Source: CAVPUA01 sp963828015 (GTDB lineage Bacteria > Actinomycetota > Actinomycetes > Mycobacteriales > Jatrophihabitantaceae). From it: DNA of 64,000 bases. This document shows positions 61,405-64,000 of the stretch, in pieces. The stretch lies in the NCBI GenBank assembly GCA_963828015.1, contig CAWHCD010000004.1, positions 124,001-188,000 of the forward strand, read 5' to 3'. The number at the start of each line of letters is the position of its first letter. The first letter of the stretch is position 1. A program made the translations under genes and the position numbers. The notes under the pieces were generated by a model, which saw only the letters and a program-made list of their open reading frames with translations, was not told the origin of the DNA and searched no databases.

Positions 61405-62073
61405 TCAGCGCCCGGGCACGACCAGCCCGGTTTCGTAGGCCGTGATGACCAGCTGGGCGCGATCACGGGCGCCGAGCTTCATCATCGTGCGGTTCACGTG
61501 GGTCTTGGCCGTCGTCGGACTGATGACCAAGCGGTCCGCGATGTCCCCGTTGGAGAGCCCGAGCCCGACGAGCGTGAGGATCTCGAGTTCACGCGGCGTG
61601 AGCGCCGCCAGCGCGTCCGCGTCGCCGACCGTGCGGGCACTGGGCTGGGACAAGACCTTCGAGATCAGCGCGCGGGTCGCGGTGGGCGACAACAGGGCCT
61701 GCCCGCCGACGACGGTCCGAATGGCATCGAGCAGCGCCGCTGGCTGCACGCCCTTGCTGAGGTAGGAACTGGCGCCGGCGCGCAGTGCATCTATGACCAA
61801 CTCCTCGGTCTCGAAGGTCGTCAGAATAATGATCTTGATAGCGTCGAGCTCGTGATCCTCGTTGATCGCGCGAGTGGCCTGGATCCCGTCTAGTTCCGGC
61901 ATGCGGATGTCCATGAGCACCAGATCCGGGCGATCCCGGCGCGCCCGCTCCACTGCCTCGACACCGGTAGCCGCCTCGCCGATAACGCACAGGTCCGGTG
62001 CCGAATCGATCAGCAGCCGGAAGCTGGCCCGCAGCAACGCCTGGTCGTCGGCCAGCAGCACGCGGATCGTCAT
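61405..62073 (-). CDS. LuxR/NarL-family response regulator
   Basis: This 222-residue regulator has a receiver domain (LLADDQALLRASFRLLI; phospho-Asp in DLVLMDIRMPELDG; Thr in IILTTFETEE; Lys in SYLSKGVQP) and a C-terminal LuxR helix-turn-helix (LTPRELEILTLVGLGLSNGD ... TTAKTHVNRTMMKLGARDRA). It is translated with its histidine kinase (ATGA overlap). Downstream targets could include the MMPL transporter encoded upstream on the same strand. Confidence 0.94.
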   Translation of the reverse strand: MTIRVLLADDQALLRASFRLLIDSAPDLCVIGEAATGVEAVERARRDRPDLVLMDIRMPELDGIQATRAINEDHELDAIKIIILTTFETEELVIDALRAGASSYLSKGVQPAALLDAIRTVVGGQALLSPTATRALISKVLSQPSARTVGDADALAALTPRELEILTLVGLGLSNGDIADRLVISPTTAKTHVNRTMMKLGARDRAQLVITAYETGLVVPGR

Positions 62074-63251
62074 CGAAGCACCGCTGGGGTGGGCAGCGTC
62101 GGAATCGTCGCCGAGACGGCGAAACCGTTGTCGGCGGTCGGGCCGACGCTGAGCGTGCCGCCGGCGGCGAGGGCGCGCTCACGCAGACCGATCAGACCGT
62201 GCCCCCCACCGTCGAGGTTGCGCCGCTCCGAAGTCGGCATGGAGTTCGTGACCGTGATGCCGACGGAGGAGGCCGACCACTCGAGCCGCACCTGCACCCC
62301 GCTGCCCGGCGCATGCTTGGCGGCGTTGGTGAGGGCCTCCTGCACGATCCGGTAGATGGCGAGTTCGGCCGAGCCGCTCAGCGGCTGAGGCCGGCCGGTG
62401 ATCTCCATCCGCACGTCGGCTCCTGTGCTGGAAAAGGAGGCCAACAGCGCGGGCAGCTGACCGAGACCCGGCGCTGGTGATCGCTGCTGCTCGGCACCCT
62501 CATCGTCCTGGTCGGAGCGCAGGAGTCCGAGGGTTACCCGCAGGTCATCGAGCGCGGCCGTGGTGTTGTCGGTGATACCGGCAAGCGCCGTCTCGGCCGC
62601 ATCGAGGTCCGTCCTGAGCAGATACTGCGCCACCCCGGCCTGGGCGTTGACCACGGTGATGTGATGCGCCAGGACGTCATGCAGTTCACGGGCGATACGC
62701 AGTCGCTCGTTGGTGACCTGGCGCTGGGCTTCCTCGACCAAGGCTTGCTCGGCCTCGTCGGCGCGCTGCTCGGCGAGCAAGATGGTGTGTTGCCGTTCCC
62801 GGACGAACCGGCCGATCACGGTGGTGACGACCGCCCAGTTGAGATACAGCAGGCTCTGGCCTTCGCGATGGTCCAACGTAGACATCGAAATCGCGCACTG
62901 CACCGCCCCGGTGACGAGCGCCGTCGCCCAGGCGACCCGGGCCGAACAATGGCGACCGACGGTATAGAGCGCCAGCATGGTGGCCACTGGGATGGTGGTC
63001 GCCGCGGGGTGCCCGTGCGCGGTCACCACAATGTTCAGGCTGTCCAGAACGACCACCACGATCGTCACTGGCAACGGCCATCGGGTGCGGACGGTGAGGG
63101 GCAGCCACGCCGCCACGGCCAGGACCGGTTCCCACGCACTGGACCAATGCCCCGACGGTGCGCTGGCGAGTAGCCCGACGGGTAGGGCGACGGCGGTCAG
63201 CAGCGCATCGGCATGAGCGCGCAACCATCGCTGCAGCGTCGCCTTGGTCAT
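62070..63251 (-). CDS. NarL-type sensor histidine kinase
   Basis: This 393-residue kinase has four or five N-terminal helices (LLTAVALPVGLLASA; PVLAVAAWLPLTV; VTIVVVVLDSLNIVV; VAWATALVTGAVQCAI), a HisKA_3 domain with phospho-His in LRIARELHDVLAHHITVVNA and an HATPase domain (YRIVQEALTNAAKHAPGSGV; GGHGLIGLRERALAAGG). ATG 63251 is preferred to the TTG four codons earlier. The membrane part has no large sensor loop, as in DesK-type kinases that sense the envelope or antibiotics. Confidence 0.92.
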   Translation of the reverse strand: MTKATLQRWLRAHADALLTAVALPVGLLASAPSGHWSSAWEPVLAVAAWLPLTVRTRWPLPVTIVVVVLDSLNIVVTAHGHPAATTIPVATMLALYTVGRHCSARVAWATALVTGAVQCAISMSTLDHREGQSLLYLNWAVVTTVIGRFVRERQHTILLAEQRADEAEQALVEEAQRQVTNERLRIARELHDVLAHHITVVNAQAGVAQYLLRTDLDAAETALAGITDNTTAALDDLRVTLGLLRSDQDDEGAEQQRSPAPGLGQLPALLASFSSTGADVRMEITGRPQPLSGSAELAIYRIVQEALTNAAKHAPGSGVQVRLEWSASSVGITVTNSMPTSERRNLDGGGHGLIGLRERALAAGGTLSVGPTADNGFAVSATIPTLPTPAVLR

Positions 63252-63272
63252 CCGTCCATTCAACGCTGTCGC

Positions 63273-64000
63273 TCAGATCTTGACCGGGACCAATAGCGGT
63301 TCGGGGTGGGGCGCGGGGTAACTCGCAGCCGTCCCTTCAACCGATACATGCGGTAGGACCCGATCGAGCCAGGACGGGATCGCCCAGTTGCGCCGCCCGA
63401 CCAGGTGCATGACGGCCGGGATGATCGTCAGACGGAGCAGGAAAGCATCGGCGAGGACCGCGATGGCCAGGGCGACACCGAACTCGGAGCTGGTGCGAAT
63501 GCCGCCGAATCCGAACGACGCGAACACGCACGCCATGATCCCGGCCGCCGTCGCTATGACCTTGCCCGTGTCTGCGACACCGACGCGGACCGCTCGATGG
63601 TTGTCATGGGTCTGCGTCCACTCCTCGTGCATCCGGCTGACGAGGAACACGTGATAGTCCATCGAGAGCCCGAACACCACACCGACCATCAGGATGGCGA
63701 CGATGTACTCCAACGGAGCGGGGCCGCCGATGCCGAAGAAGCTCGGACCCCACGCCCACTGGAACATGGCCACGCTCGCCCCGAGCGCCACCGCGATGGT
63801 GAGCAGGTTGCCGATCGCGCCGATCGCCGGGACGAGCAGGCTGCGGAAGGCAACGGTGAGCAGGAGGAACCCGAGCCCGGCGATGATGGCGAGGAAGAGC
63901 GGCAACTTGCTCGTCAAGGCGTTGGCGAAGTCGATGCTGGTCGCCGTTGTCCCGCCGACGTGCACCTGCAGGTTCGTCCCCTCCTCGGCCTGCTTGATCG
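63273..64000 (-). CDS. MMPL/RND-family transporter, C-terminal part (cut by window end)
   Basis: The visible 242 or so residues are the C-terminal membrane half of an MMPL protein: helices FLAIIAGLGFLLLTVAFRSL, LVPAIGAIGNLLTIAVALGA, then EYIVAILMVGVVFGLSMDYH with the proton-relay Asp-Tyr, VIATAAGIMACVFASFGF and FGVALAIAVLADAFLLRLTI. The gene continues past base 64000; the frame is open there (EEGTNLQVHVGG). Such proteins export lipids or drugs. It lies 21 bases before the kinase gene on the same strand, so the two-component system may be cotranscribed with it. Confidence 0.9.
   Translation of the reverse strand, partial: IKQAEEGTNLQVHVGGTTATSIDFANALTSKLPLFLAIIAGLGFLLLTVAFRSLLVPAIGAIGNLLTIAVALGASVAMFQWAWGPSFFGIGGPAPLEYIVAILMVGVVFGLSMDYHVFLVSRMHEEWTQTHDNHRAVRVGVADTGKVIATAAGIMACVFASFGFGGIRTSSEFGVALAIAVLADAFLLRLTIIPAVMHLVGRRNWAIPSWLDRVLPHVSVEGTAASYPAPHPEPLLVPVKI

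Overview
This window looks like a chromosomal segment from a high-GC actinomycete (Actinomycetota). GTG starts and 4-base GTGA/ATGA overlaps are frequent. The rex-hemA-hemC-hemD order, a SUMT-HemD fusion, DUF4235, a mycobacterial-type Dps and an Arr rifamycin ADP-ribosyltransferase all point the same way. The genus cannot be fixed from the sequence alone. No rRNA, tRNA, CRISPR array, integrase or transposase was found. Many genes are broken by small indels in patches (about 3.5-5.3, 29.9-31.9, 36.5-45.4 and 49.8-52.3 kb), while other stretches are clean. Conserved motifs continue across each break in another frame, so draft-assembly error is the simplest explanation.

Layout. 0-4.7 kb: a GtrA-type membrane protein and two tandem GT39 membrane glycosyltransferases, the second broken. 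4.8-16.2 kb (minus strand): an eleven-gene unit, rex-hemA-hemC-hemD-hemB-hemL-phosphatase-resA-ccdA-resB-ccsB, joining redox sensing, haem synthesis and System II cytochrome c maturation, with a near-perfect Rex operator upstream. 16.4-22.8 kb: a CHASE3-PP2C phosphatase, a small ParB-like protein, a MarR regulator divergent from an ABC exporter with a palindromic operator, a membrane protein and an NlpC/P60 hydrolase.

22.9-33.3 kb: a catabolic island. It holds a KstD-like flavoprotein, an HsaD-like hydrolase, two related cupins, an HsaC-like extradiol dioxygenase, a VOC protein, an IclR regulator, HsaE/HsaG/HsaF-like enzymes and an HsaA-like flavin monooxygenase. Together these could aromatise, hydroxylate, meta-cleave and break down a ring to pyruvate and an acyl-CoA, as in steroid A/B-ring degradation, but no 9-alpha-hydroxylase or flavin reductase is present. 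33.3-36.5 kb: a STAS protein, DUF4235, Dps and a GAF-PP2C phosphatase. 36.5-46.5 kb: a c-di-GMP and cell-surface region (degenerate GGDEF, EAL-DICT, PAS-LuxR, a DUF3494 ice-binding-like surface protein, a lipoprotein, a processive GT2 and an intact-motif GGDEF), then a secreted HEAAH protein.

46.5-61.4 kb: a second catabolic island. A three-gene SDR-TauD-CMD unit lies behind a palindrome. A six-gene unit (amidohydrolase, Baeyer-Villiger monooxygenase, SDR, DUF35, thiolase, CoA-transferase) starts at twin TetR-type operators. A cyclase-family hydrolase, an ABC solute-binding lipoprotein, a second TetR regulator with its own pair of matching sites, an SDR and arr complete it. 61.4-64.0 kb: a two-component system and the C-terminal part of an MMPL transporter cut by the window end.

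The least expected findings are a dispersed palindromic repeat (2.65 and 49.14 kb), one copy of which is translated in frame, and several inferred regulator-operator pairs.
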